Source of the DNA: CAZSLC01 sp964607675
GTDB taxonomy: Bacteria > Bacteroidota > Bacteroidia > Bacteroidales > UBA932
NCBI GenBank assembly: GCA_964607675.1
Contig: CAZSLC010000003.1
Span: 49,166-113,165, forward strand
Direction of reading: 5' to 3'
DNA length: 64,000 bases
Shown here: positions 52,882 to 61,611 of the stretch, one piece after another
How the letters are laid out: the number at the start of each line of letters is the position of its first letter
Numbering within the stretch: the stretch's first letter is position 1
Translations under genes and position numbers: made by a program
The notes under the pieces: generated by a model
Database searches by the model: none
Seen by the model: the letters and a program-made list of their open reading frames with translations, nothing else
What the model was told of the DNA's origin: nothing

Positions 52882-53655
52882 ATGAACATCATAGTATATC
52901 CTAATTGCAAAATAAATATTGGTCTTAGAATTATTGAAAAAAGAGAAGATGGTTTTCATAATTTAGAGACATTGTTTGTTCCGTACAACACGAATGATAT
53001 ACTTGAAATAGTTGAAAGCAACTATTTAGATATCAACTATTATGGCCTGAACTTCGACAAGGCACATGAAGATATATGCATCAAAGCCTACAAACTATTA
53101 AAAAAAGATTTTGATATTCCTCCCGTCTCATTTCATCTTTACAAAAAGATCCCAGTAGGTTCTGGTTTAGGAGGTGGTTCTTCAGATGGTGCATCTACTT
53201 TATTGGGGCTCAATTCTCTTTTTTCCTTAAACTTATCAACCGATTCTTTACTTGAATATGCAACAAAGTTAGGAAGTGATTGCCCATTTTTTATTTATAA
53301 TAAACCAATGTATGGCGAGGGGAGGGGAGAACTTCTATCTCCTGTTAATTACCAACACATCCAAGGACTCGTCAATGGGACCTATAGGATAGAGATAAAT
53401 ACACCAAACATACCTATATCAACGGAAGAGGCATACTCATACATAAAGCCTTACAAAAGCAAAAATCATTTAATAGAATTATTAAAAAGCCCAATTGAAG
53501 AGTGGAAAGAAACGATTGTCAATGACTTTGAAGCTCCACTATTTGAGAAACATCATGAATTAAAAGAGATAAAAAAGGACTTTTATAGAAATGGGGCTAT
53601 TTATTCATCACTAAGTGGAAGTGGCTCAGCAATCTACGCTATTTTTAAAAAGTAG
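52882..53655 (+). CDS. ispE: 4-diphosphocytidyl-2-C-methyl-D-erythritol kinase
   Basis: A 257-residue GHMP kinase of the non-mevalonate isoprenoid pathway, phosphorylating CDP-ME at the 2-hydroxyl. The N-terminus NCKINIGLRIIEKREDGFH, the ATP loop PVGSGLGGGSSDGAS near residue 92 and the LSGSGSAIYAIF end are diagnostic. It supplies precursors for enzymes such as the polyprenyl synthase at 25404. It is convergent with the PPTase gene, 3 nt apart. Confidence 0.94.
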   Translation: MNIIVYPNCKINIGLRIIEKREDGFHNLETLFVPYNTNDILEIVESNYLDINYYGLNFDKAHEDICIKAYKLLKKDFDIPPVSFHLYKKIPVGSGLGGGSSDGASTLLGLNSLFSLNLSTDSLLEYATKLGSDCPFFIYNKPMYGEGRGELLSPVNYQHIQGLVNGTYRIEINTPNIPISTEEAYSYIKPYKSKNHLIELLKSPIEEWKETIVNDFEAPLFEKHHELKEIKKDFYRNGAIYSSLSGSGSAIYAIFKK

Positions 53656-53658
53656 CTA

Positions 53659-54297
53659 CTACCCTACCATCCAGACCATTACATGGTTCTCAAAAACCTC
53701 ATACTCTAAATCAAACTCTTCAACTTCACCGTCTTTATGTGTAAATTCAGCCTCAAGTTCACCATCATCCTTTGGGGTAAACCTCTCTAATTCGATTTGC
53801 TCAGCAAAATCAACCCCCTTTATTGACATTCTCTTAAAAATTGCCTCTTTAGCACACCAATATATAGCTAACTGTAGATTTAAATTTTTATCTGACAAAT
53901 CATCAATTTCTTCATTGGACAATGCTTTTTTCTCAACTGCAGAAAAATCTCTATCTAAAGATTCAATATCTATCCCAACATCTTCTTCAGGATGTGTGAT
54001 TATAGCAACAAATCTATTTGTGTGGGAAATGCTGATTTCCATCGCATTATTTTGAATATAAGGTTTTCCATTATCATGATGGCCCAAATATACTTTTTCA
54101 GGGAAAAGCTCATTTAGTAGTGCCCTTACAGCCAATTTTTCTTTTCTTCTCGCACCACTTTTTAATATTTCAATCTCCTCTAATTCATCATTAGGAATAG
54201 GGCCACATATCTCTCGCAGCTCATCTTCGGTTTCTGTTATCTCCCAGATGCTAATGCTAGCACCATTATCATGTTTTTTGTTGGAATAAAGTCCCAT
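53659..54297 (-). CDS. 4'-phosphopantetheinyl transferase family protein
   Basis: A 212-residue Sfp-type PPTase that moves phosphopantetheine from CoA to carrier proteins. KPYIQNNAMEISISHTNRFVA, VGIDIESLDRDF (metal-binding Asp/Glu) and YWCAKEAIFKRM are the family motifs. Its carrier (fatty-acid ACP or a secondary-metabolite carrier) is unknown, and no carrier gene is adjacent. It lies 28 nt after the DUF2156 gene on the same strand, so the minus-strand trio 56529-53659 may be one transcript. Confidence 0.87.
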   Translation of the reverse strand: MGLYSNKKHDNGASISIWEITETEDELREICGPIPNDELEEIEILKSGARRKEKLAVRALLNELFPEKVYLGHHDNGKPYIQNNAMEISISHTNRFVAIITHPEEDVGIDIESLDRDFSAVEKKALSNEEIDDLSDKNLNLQLAIYWCAKEAIFKRMSIKGVDFAEQIELERFTPKDDGELEAEFTHKDGEVEEFDLEYEVFENHVMVWMVG

Positions 54298-54325
54298 TTT
54301 AATTATTTGTGATATGCAAAGATAA

Positions 54326-55240
54326 TTATTTTTTTATAGCATAAAATTTCTCTATCAAATATGTGGGTCTGTAAGACAATTTTGCACTTCTCAGACCTTC
54401 GTCACCAGCATCGTCTTCTCTATTAATGTACTTAAAATCACTCATCTGATTTTGAACAAATAATTGATTGATGAATGGATATGCTCCCCTTATAGAGGAA
54501 AATGCCTTTTCTATATGAACTATATATGTATCACTATTTAATTCTTCCCCAATAGTGTAAGCTACTACTTGATCATCTACCTTTAAAATCCCTCCTTTTA
54601 ATTGTAATTCTAAAAAATTTGATAGAATCCTCTCAACAGAGCATGTCTCCATCGCAAGTGAAGGATCCTGCCCACATCCATACATCACACACCACTTTTT
54701 ATTCATCTCCTTGCAGAGTCCTATTTTCACCAAGGCTGCCTCTGGATCTTTATAATCAATCTTCTCATAAGTCCACGAGTAATTTGCCTTAAAAAAAGAA
54801 ATGTGATTACGTTTATGTTGATATTTTTTCCCTGCTAAAGAGTCAAACGATTCTCTATCATAAATGTAATCATAAAGATCTCTACTCGACTTATATTCAA
54901 ATAGATTAGGAAATAAAGAATCTAATTCTGAAATCTTACTCTGTTCTAATAATAATTTAAACTCTTTGTTTGGGAAATTGGTAGAATCCTCTAAAATAGC
55001 ATTGATTGCATGTTCTAAATTACCATTACCAGGGGGAAAATTATAAACAACAGAATCTTCAGAAACAGATCTAATTAAAAGAAAATCATTGAAAAAAGCA
55101 ATTGAAGAATTGTATAATGGTGCCCAAGAAAATAAAGAGGTAAAGCAGTATTCTGCTCCCTGATAATCAGATGCCTTCAAAATATCAATGACTTTTTGTC
55201 GATCTGATATTTCTATTTTTCTAAATAAAGGTAAGTCCAT
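54326..55240 (-). CDS. DUF2156 (LPG synthase C-terminal-like) protein
   Basis: A 304-residue protein with the fold of the phosphatidylglycerol lysyltransferase catalytic domain, two GNAT-like halves. FRKIEISDRQKVIDIL, EYCFTSLFSWAPLY, KRNHISFFKANYSW, VHIEKAFSSIRGAYPFINQLF and YINREDDAGDEGLRSAKLSYRP are the typical blocks. It lacks the membrane part of MprF, so it is a soluble aminoacyl- or acyltransferase of unknown substrate. Its start overlaps the end of the peptidase gene by 1 nt. Confidence 0.85.
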   Translation of the reverse strand: MDLPLFRKIEISDRQKVIDILKASDYQGAEYCFTSLFSWAPLYNSSIAFFNDFLLIRSVSEDSVVYNFPPGNGNLEHAINAILEDSTNFPNKEFKLLLEQSKISELDSLFPNLFEYKSSRDLYDYIYDRESFDSLAGKKYQHKRNHISFFKANYSWTYEKIDYKDPEAALVKIGLCKEMNKKWCVMYGCGQDPSLAMETCSVERILSNFLELQLKGGILKVDDQVVAYTIGEELNSDTYIVHIEKAFSSIRGAYPFINQLFVQNQMSDFKYINREDDAGDEGLRSAKLSYRPTYLIEKFYAIKK

Positions 55241-56529
55241 TAATTATAAAGCCAACTTTTTAAAATATTGATGATCTCATCTTTCGTACAACAGTCAAAT
55301 GTAGATATTCTTGCCCTGTGACTTCCGTTAGGTTGAATAAAAATTTTTATATTTTCATTTCCTGGACTTAAAACTCTTGGAGCTGACCATGGATCATATT
55401 GTCCATAAATAAAAAGCATTTTCGAATCTGTTGTTTTAATAAAATGAGATATCTTTTTATAAAGTGAATCGTCAAACTTAAAATCCCAACCTTTAGGTAA
55501 AAATATTCTCTCTAAATATCCTTTAGCACTCTTAATATCAAGATATTTTTTAAATGGCTTAGTGTCGTACCCATAATACCCAAGCTCTTTTGCTGCTTGG
55601 ACAAAGAACGAAGCTGTTGGTGAATTATTAATAAAATAATCTGGTCCAGATATTGTCATCAAGCAGTTGAAATACTCTCTATCTGTTGCTTTTAGAGAAG
55701 GAATTATTGATGTTGATGTACCCCATTGCCACAAAGCAAATGGGAATTCTAACACACAATAGTCATATACTTCCTTAATGGGGATATTATATTGATAAGA
55801 ATTTGCCCTAATAACCGAGTCCATTAGGGGGAGAATTGTTTTCTTCCTTTTTAATACTTCAATTTGAAATTCTTTGATTCTCTCTCTTTGTTCTGGGGTA
55901 CCAACAGAGTCCGCAAGAAATCTTTCATGTCTTCCATCCTCAACGTCTCTACACAGTGGGGCAACGTATGGAACACTTATGTCCACATCATTCGGAAAAT
56001 ATGTTCTATACAAAGTAGTTGTTTGACCCCCTTTACTAATCCCCGTTGAAATCCATTTCTTTCCATATATACTTTTCAACGTAGTAACTACATCGTGAAG
56101 ATCTTCAGCAGAATTTTTAGTAGTAAGATAATTCCAATTTAAATCTCTTGGTGTCGAATTCAAAAAATATCTGTGTTCAACAACAACTATATTGGTATTG
56201 AATAATTTTGACAATTCTTCAATATACCCCTCTCTTGCTGCATACTGAGCTCCATACCCCTCCGTAACCAACACTGTAGCACTATCTGGATGGACATGGC
56301 AAACAAATACCCTTTGCGTAAAAGTACCAAGATCAAGATTTTGATGATCGATTGGTTGCTCAAATGTTAATAAATACTTTTCCTTAAAAGTGCTGCTTTT
56401 TAAACTTTTTACCTCTTTCACCCTTGATAGTGATTCTAATTGACTAACTACTGACTGAGAAAATACAAAAGATGAGAGTGCAAAAAAAAGTGTTGATAGA
56501 ATAATAAATTTATAAATAAGATTTTTCAT
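55240..56529 (-). CDS. Exported S28/S37-type serine tripeptidyl aminopeptidase
   Basis: A 429-residue secreted alpha/beta-hydrolase peptidase. The signal peptide ends near FVFSQ. FEQPIDHQN and VVVEHRYFLNSTP (oxyanion region) precede the nucleophile elbow TGISKGGQTT; the acid is in YGQYDPWSA and the histidine in PNGSHRARI. Such enzymes release N-terminal tripeptides or prolyl peptides outside the cytoplasm, fitting a peptide-using anaerobe. Assignment between MEROPS S28 and S37 is not firm. Confidence 0.82.
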   Translation of the reverse strand: MKNLIYKFIILSTLFFALSSFVFSQSVVSQLESLSRVKEVKSLKSSTFKEKYLLTFEQPIDHQNLDLGTFTQRVFVCHVHPDSATVLVTEGYGAQYAAREGYIEELSKLFNTNIVVVEHRYFLNSTPRDLNWNYLTTKNSAEDLHDVVTTLKSIYGKKWISTGISKGGQTTTLYRTYFPNDVDISVPYVAPLCRDVEDGRHERFLADSVGTPEQRERIKEFQIEVLKRKKTILPLMDSVIRANSYQYNIPIKEVYDYCVLEFPFALWQWGTSTSIIPSLKATDREYFNCLMTISGPDYFINNSPTASFFVQAAKELGYYGYDTKPFKKYLDIKSAKGYLERIFLPKGWDFKFDDSLYKKISHFIKTTDSKMLFIYGQYDPWSAPRVLSPGNENIKIFIQPNGSHRARISTFDCCTKDEIINILKSWLYN

Positions 56530-56577
56530 TGGTATAAATAATTGCTATTATAACCAGCGAATGTAGTAAAAATTAGT

Positions 56578-56585
56578 TACTTTTG
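56578..56585 (+). promoter_or_regulatory. -7 element before tyrS
   Basis: TACTTTTG matches TAnnTTTG, 35 nt before the tyrS ATG. No TTG at the expected spacing. Confidence 0.4.
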
Positions 56586-56620
56586 CCAAATATTCAAATT
56601 ATGTTTAAGAAAAATATTTT

Positions 56621-57910
56621 ATGAAAAATTTTGTAAAAGAACTAGAATGGAGGGGTATGATTCATAATATTATGCCTGGTACTGAAGAACAACTTTTAAA
56701 AGAGGTGTGTTCTGCATATGTCGGCATAGATCCAACTGCTGATTCTCTTCATATTGGCCACCTTGTTAGCATAATGATGCTTAAACATTTACAAAATTGT
56801 GGTCATCGTCCTATCGCACTATTAGGAGGTGCTACTGGTATGATAGGTGATCCTTCGATGAAATCTTCAGAAAGAAATTTATTAGATGAAGAGACATTGA
56901 GACGCAACCAGGCTGGGATAAAAAAACAATTAGCTAAATTTCTTGACTTCGAATCAGAGGCACCCAATGCTGCCATTCTGGTAAATAATTATGACTGGAT
57001 GAAAGAGTTTTCATTTCTCAACTTTGTTAGAGACATTGGAAAACATATCACTGTCAATTATATGATGAGCAAAGATTCTGTAAAGAAGAGGATCAATGGA
57101 GAAGAGAGAGAAGGGATGTCTTTTACTGAATTCACATACCAACTTCTACAAGCTTATGACTTTATGTTTTTGTATGAAAAATATGGTTGTAAATTGCAGA
57201 TGGGTGGTAGTGATCAATGGGGGAACATCACCACTGGGACCGAATTAATCAGAAGAAAATTATCAGGTGAAACTTTCGCATTGACATGCCCTCTCATTAC
57301 TAAAGCAGATGGGGGCAAGTTCGGGAAAACAGAAAAAGGAAATATATGGCTCTCACCAGAATACACTTCACCATACACTTTTTACCAGTTTTGGCTAAAT
57401 GTAAGTGATGAAGATGCAGAAAAGTATATTAAAATCTTCACACTCCTAACTCAAATACAAATCGAAGACGCAGTTGCAGAACACGCAAAAGCCCCTCACT
57501 TAAGATCTCTTCAAAAGCTTCTTGCAAAGGAGGTTACAACAATGGTACACGGAGAGCAAGAGTATAAGAAAGCTATTGATGCCTCAAGTATTTTATTCGG
57601 AAATTCAACTTCTGATGTATTGCGTACTTTAGATGAAAAGACCTTCTTATCTGTTTTTGATGGGGTTCCACAGTTTTCATTAAGTATTGATTCTCTTTCG
57701 GATAATATTATTGAACTTCTTGCTGTCAAAACATCTGTTTTTCCATCAAAGGGTGAATGCCGTAAAATGATACAAGGGGGAGGGCTCTCTATTAATAAAG
57801 ATAAATGCGCAGATGTAGAAAAAATGTTAGACACTTCAGATATTATAGATGGAAAATATATTCTAATACAAAAGGGGAAAAAGAATTATTATATCCTTAA
57901 ATTTGAATAA
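56621..57910 (+). CDS. tyrS: Tyrosyl-tRNA synthetase
   Basis: A 429-residue class I synthetase. The HIGH motif is at residues 44-47 (SLHIGHLVS), QMGGSDQWGNITTG is the tyrosine site and KFGKTEKGN replaces KMSKS. A C-terminal S4-like RNA-binding domain (about 360-425, SKGECRKMIQGGGLSIN) is present. Its stop is directly followed by the rbfA ATG, giving a tyrS-rbfA-permease transcription unit. Confidence 0.96.
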   Translation: MKNFVKELEWRGMIHNIMPGTEEQLLKEVCSAYVGIDPTADSLHIGHLVSIMMLKHLQNCGHRPIALLGGATGMIGDPSMKSSERNLLDEETLRRNQAGIKKQLAKFLDFESEAPNAAILVNNYDWMKEFSFLNFVRDIGKHITVNYMMSKDSVKKRINGEEREGMSFTEFTYQLLQAYDFMFLYEKYGCKLQMGGSDQWGNITTGTELIRRKLSGETFALTCPLITKADGGKFGKTEKGNIWLSPEYTSPYTFYQFWLNVSDEDAEKYIKIFTLLTQIQIEDAVAEHAKAPHLRSLQKLLAKEVTTMVHGEQEYKKAIDASSILFGNSTSDVLRTLDEKTFLSVFDGVPQFSLSIDSLSDNIIELLAVKTSVFPSKGECRKMIQGGGLSINKDKCADVEKMLDTSDIIDGKYILIQKGKKNYYILKFE

Positions 57911-58255
57911 ATGGAAGAACAAAGCACAAGACAACTTAAAGTAAGTAAACAACTACAAAGAGACATTGCCGAGATAATACGATCGAAAGGAATGGCTTCA
58001 TTTGGTGGTGCATTGGTAACTGTTAGCGGTGTTAGAATTAGTCCAGATCTTGCTATAGCAAAGGTGTATGTGAGCATTTTTCCTTCTAATAAGAGTGAAG
58101 AGGTCTTACAAATCATTGAAAATAACAATAAGTCGATCAGAGGTGAACTTGGTCGCCTTGTTTCTAAACAATTTAGAATCGTCCCAGAATTGATTTTCAA
58201 TATTGATGACTCCCTGGATTATGTAGAGCACATAGACGAGTTACTTAAGAAATAA
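57911..58255 (+). CDS. rbfA: Ribosome-binding factor A
   Basis: A 114-residue KH-like protein needed for late 30S maturation and 16S 5'-end processing. TRQLKVSKQLQRDIAEIIR at the start, VTVSGVRISPDLAIAKVYVSIF in the middle and VPELIFNIDDSLDYVEHIDELL at the end match RbfA. Zero-nt spacing to tyrS; the permease follows after 3 nt. Confidence 0.93.
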   Translation: MEEQSTRQLKVSKQLQRDIAEIIRSKGMASFGGALVTVSGVRISPDLAIAKVYVSIFPSNKSEEVLQIIENNNKSIRGELGRLVSKQFRIVPELIFNIDDSLDYVEHIDELLKK

Positions 58256-58258
58256 TAA

Positions 58259-59482
58259 ATGAAACTGCCCCTTTTTGTGGCGAAGCGTTATCTTTTCGCC
58301 AAAAAATCACATAATGTGATAAATATAATATCACTTATTAGTGCTATTGGTATCGCAGTAGGGACAGCTGCCCTTATAATAGTATTATCCGTTTACAACG
58401 GATTTGACAATTTAGTAAGAGAAATTTATTCCAATATTGAGGCAGACTTTGTAATCACTTCTTCTAATTCAAAGTATTTTCCACCTAATGCGGATAAAAT
58501 GGATAGGATAAGAAGGGTTGAGGGAGTTAAATACATATATGAAATCGTTGAAGATAATGCATTTGTAAATTATGGCAATTCTCAAGGTATCGCTTTAGTA
58601 AAAGGGGTAGATACTTCTTACACCTCTCAACAAAATATTAGCAAATCTATTGTTGAAGGTGATTCAAACATTTTACATGGAGAAATCGCCCAAGCAGTAG
58701 TTGGGAGGGGACTCGCGAGAGAATTGAGAATAAATATTTCATTTTTGGATCCTATCGAAGTATTTTTTCCAAAAAGAAACATAGATATTTCACTGACTAA
58801 TCCAATTTCTTCTCTCAATAAAGGGGTATTTTTTCCAACAGGTATCATTTCACTCGAAAGGGAGACAGATAAAAAGCTAATGGTTATCCCTATTTCTAAT
58901 GCCCGTTCACTATTCGGATATACTAACGAGGTCACATCACTGGAAATAATCATTTCAAATCCAAAGTATTACGAATCTATACAACGAGATATTTCAAGCA
59001 TATTAGGAGAAGGGTTTATTGTAAAGAATAGAATTCAACAAAATGAGACAATATATAAAATGATGACTTATGAGAAAATAGCAATTTATATGATTCTACT
59101 ATTCATTATTGTTATAGTCTCATGCAATGTTTTTGGTTCCCTCACTATGCTTATTATTGAGAAAAAAGAGGATATCATTACATTTAAAAACATTGGAGCT
59201 TCCGATTCTCTAATCAAAAGGATTTTTACATTTGAAGGATGGTTTATCTCTTTGTCTGGTGCAATAGTTGGGATAATCATAGGTATTGCTTTATGTCTGG
59301 TACAGCAATACTTTGGAGTGATAAAAATGCCAGGCAATTTTATCGTCACCTCTTATCCTGTTATTATTCAATTCAGCGATATAGCAATTACATTCGTCGG
59401 GGTATCGATAATAGGATTTATTCTCACTTCTCTTCCTTCAATAAAAACTATACCTGAAATCATTAATAATAGCGAGAATTAG
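58259..59482 (+). CDS. LolC/LolE-type ABC transporter permease
   Basis: A 407-residue permease with one N-terminal helix (about 20-45), a large periplasmic MacB-type domain (about 46-265) and three C-terminal helices forming the FtsX domain (GASDSLIKRIFTFEGWFISLSGAIVG). It fits the lipoprotein-releasing LolCDE system of Gram-negative bacteria; in Bacteroidetes a single LolC/E-like subunit is common. No ATPase gene is adjacent. Transcription probably ends at the hairpin at 59503. Confidence 0.85.
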   Translation: MKLPLFVAKRYLFAKKSHNVINIISLISAIGIAVGTAALIIVLSVYNGFDNLVREIYSNIEADFVITSSNSKYFPPNADKMDRIRRVEGVKYIYEIVEDNAFVNYGNSQGIALVKGVDTSYTSQQNISKSIVEGDSNILHGEIAQAVVGRGLARELRINISFLDPIEVFFPKRNIDISLTNPISSLNKGVFFPTGIISLERETDKKLMVIPISNARSLFGYTNEVTSLEIIISNPKYYESIQRDISSILGEGFIVKNRIQQNETIYKMMTYEKIAIYMILLFIIVIVSCNVFGSLTMLIIEKKEDIITFKNIGASDSLIKRIFTFEGWFISLSGAIVGIIIGIALCLVQQYFGVIKMPGNFIVTSYPVIIQFSDIAITFVGVSIIGFILTSLPSIKTIPEIINNSEN

Positions 59483-59502
59483 AGGTACTATTAATTTGAT
59501 AT

Positions 59503-59543
59503 AAAAAAGAGGGTGACTAAAAAATTTTAGCCATCCTCTTTTT
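59503..59543. terminator. Bidirectional terminator between the permease and groEL
   Basis: AAAAAGAGGGTG (59504-59515) pairs with CATCCTCTTTTT (59532-59543), extended by an inner CTAAAA/TTTTAG stem across one mismatch. A-run and T-run flanks let it stop transcription from both convergent units. Confidence 0.85.
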
Positions 59544-59564
59544 ATAATTAATATGTTTCTCTGA

Positions 59565-61193
59565 TTACATCATTCCACCCATACCTGGATTCATCGGAGG
59601 CATAGCTGGAGCATCCTCTTTTTTATCTGCTATAACACATTCTGTGGTTAAGAACATACCTGCTACTGAGGCTGCATTTTCCAATGCAACACGAGTTACT
59701 TTTGTAGGATCTATTACACCTGCTGCAAATAAATTTTCGTACGAATCTGTACGAGCATTGTAACCGAAGTCACCCTTGCCTTCTTTGACTTTTTGTACTA
59801 CGACGCTCCCTTCAAGGCCTGCATTCTCAACAATCATTCTAAGTGGTGATTCAATTGCTTTTGCAATGATATTCACACCTGTCTTTTCATCTTCATTTTC
59901 AACTTTTACATTCTTCAAAGCATCAATTGATCTGATAAAGGCTACACCACCACCTGGGATAATCCCCTCCTCTACTGCAGCTCTTGTTGCATTAAGGGCA
60001 TCTTCAACTCTGTCTTTTTTCTCCTTCATTTCTACCTCAGATGCTGCTCCAACATATAATACTGCTACTCCTCCAGCTAATTTTGCCAATCTTTCTTGTA
60101 GCTTCTCACGGTCATAATCGGAGGTGGTTGTTTCAATTTGTTTACGAATTTGTGCAACTCTCTCTTTTATTAATTGTGTGTCACCTGAGCCATTTACGAT
60201 TGTTGTATTTTCTTTGTCGATAGTTACTTTTTCAGCCTCTCCAAGCATGTCTGGAGTTGCATTTTCTAAAGTAAAACCTCTTTCTTCCGAAATAACAACT
60301 GCTCCTGTCAATGTTGCAATATCTTGAAGCATCTCTTTACGACGATCTCCGAATCCTGGAGCTTTCACTGCTGCAATCTTTAATGTTCCACGGAGTCTGT
60401 TTACGACCAGTGTTGTAAGAGCTTCTCCTTCTACATCTTCAGCAATGATGAGAAGTGATTTCCCATCACGAGCTATTGGCTCGAGAATTGGAAGAAGATC
60501 TTTCATAGAAGATATCTTTTTATCTGTGATGAGGATTTTAGGAGTATCTAAGACGGCTTCCATCTTATCAGAATTGGTCATGAAGTATGGGGAAATATAG
60601 CCTCTATCAAATTGCATGCCCTCAACTACTTTTACCTCTGTTTGGGTACCTTTGGCCTCTTCGACTGTAATAACTCCTTCTTTATTGACTTTAGACATGG
60701 CCTCTGCTATCAACTTTCCGATAAATGCATCGTTGTTGGCAGATGTTGTTGCTATTTGTTCAATCTTTGCTATATCGTCACCTATACTTTGTGTCTGTTT
60801 TTTCAAACTCTCAACAACTACCTCAACGGCTTTATCAATACCTCTTTTCAAATCCATTGGACTTGCACCTGCTGTTACGTTTTTGAGACCTACGTTGATG
60901 ATTTCTTGTGCCAATACTGTTGCTGTCGTTGTACCATCACCTGCTTGATCATTGGTCTTAGAAGCTACTTCCTTAACCATTTGAGCACCCATGTTTTGGA
61001 ATCTGTCTTCTAACTCTATCTCTTTTGCTACTGTGACACCATCTTTGGTTACTTGTGGAGCTCCAAATTTTTTATCTATAACTACATTGCGTCCTTTTGG
61101 ACCTAAGGTAACTTTTACTGCGTTTGCTAAAGCATCTGCTCCCTCTTTCATAAGGTTGCGAGCTTCCATGTTGAATTTTATTTCTTTTGACAT
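59565..61193 (-). CDS. groL: Chaperonin GroEL
   Basis: A 542-residue HSP60 subunit. AARNLMKEGADALANAVKVTLGPKGR, the ATP-site stretch QAGDGTTTATVLAQ and a Gly/Met-rich tail ending GMGGMM are canonical. It forms the double-ring chamber that folds cytosolic proteins with GroES. It lies 17 nt downstream of groES in the groES-groEL operon. Confidence 0.98.
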   Translation of the reverse strand: MSKEIKFNMEARNLMKEGADALANAVKVTLGPKGRNVVIDKKFGAPQVTKDGVTVAKEIELEDRFQNMGAQMVKEVASKTNDQAGDGTTTATVLAQEIINVGLKNVTAGASPMDLKRGIDKAVEVVVESLKKQTQSIGDDIAKIEQIATTSANNDAFIGKLIAEAMSKVNKEGVITVEEAKGTQTEVKVVEGMQFDRGYISPYFMTNSDKMEAVLDTPKILITDKKISSMKDLLPILEPIARDGKSLLIIAEDVEGEALTTLVVNRLRGTLKIAAVKAPGFGDRRKEMLQDIATLTGAVVISEERGFTLENATPDMLGEAEKVTIDKENTTIVNGSGDTQLIKERVAQIRKQIETTTSDYDREKLQERLAKLAGGVAVLYVGAASEVEMKEKKDRVEDALNATRAAVEEGIIPGGGVAFIRSIDALKNVKVENEDEKTGVNIIAKAIESPLRMIVENAGLEGSVVVQKVKEGKGDFGYNARTDSYENLFAAGVIDPTKVTRVALENAASVAGMFLTTECVIADKKEDAPAMPPMNPGMGGMM

Positions 61194-61210
61194 AATAGTT
61201 GATTTTAAAA

Positions 61211-61480
61211 TTACATAATAGCGAGAATATCAGACTGGCGCATCATAAGATATGACTTTCCATCCACTGTTATTTCTGTGCCTGAATATTTACCATAGAG
61301 AACTATGTCTCCAATTTTAACCTCCATAGGTTCATCTTTCTTTCCACTTCCGATGGCTACTACTTTTCCTTCTTGTGGTTTTTCTTTTGCTGTGTCAGGA
61401 ATGTAAATTCCACTTGCTGTTTTAGTCTCAGCCTCTTTAGGCTCAACTAATACTCTGTCTGCCAATGGTTTGATTTTCAT
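61211..61480 (-). CDS. groES: Co-chaperonin GroES
   Basis: An 89-residue HSP10 with KIKPLADRVLVEP at the start, the mobile-loop region ETKTASGIYIPDTAKEKPQ and a C-terminal MMRQSDILAIM. The ATG at 61480 is at the family start; the longer frame adds 20 residues of promoter-proximal leader. Confidence 0.97.
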   Translation of the reverse strand: MKIKPLADRVLVEPKEAETKTASGIYIPDTAKEKPQEGKVVAIGSGKKDEPMEVKIGDIVLYGKYSGTEITVDGKSYLMMRQSDILAIM

Positions 61481-61541
61481 TTTAATAAATTTTAAATGTT
61501 TATGATTTATTTTGATAATATTTTCTGAAAAAGATAACAAT

Positions 61542-61573
61542 CAAAATAAATGCCATATATGATTTGTGACAAA
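61542..61573 (-). promoter_or_regulatory. Promoter of groES-groEL
   Basis: On the minus strand, TTTG (61573-61570), 20 nt, TTATTTTG (61549-61542), one base off the TAnnTTTG pattern. No CIRCE (TTAGCACTC/GAGTGCTAA) element is present, so HrcA control is not evident. Confidence 0.45.
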
Positions 61574-61579
61574 TTGTCA
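61567..61579. promoter_or_regulatory. Palindrome between groES and nhaD
   Basis: TGACAA-A-TTGTCA is a perfect 13-bp palindrome overlapping the groES -33 box and lying just before the nhaD -7 box (61581-61588). Its position suggests a shared operator; the regulator is unknown. Confidence 0.4.
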
Positions 61580-61580
61580 T

Positions 61581-61588
61581 TATATTTG
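61581..61588 (+). promoter_or_regulatory. -7 element of nhaD
   Basis: TATATTTG, 23 nt before the nhaD ATG; a TTTG at 61563-61566 lies 14 nt upstream, shorter than ideal. Confidence 0.45.
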
Positions 61589-61611
61589 CCAAAACTGTAA
61601 CAACTTAAATT

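Noticed and set aside
53615..54055. 146-codon frame on the plus strand opposite the PPTase gene
   Set aside because: Ser-rich shadow of the PPTase, overlapping the end of ispE; no family resemblance.
61481..61611. CIRCE/HrcA operator before groES
   Set aside because: No TTAGCACTC-N9-GAGTGCTAA sequence or near match is present.
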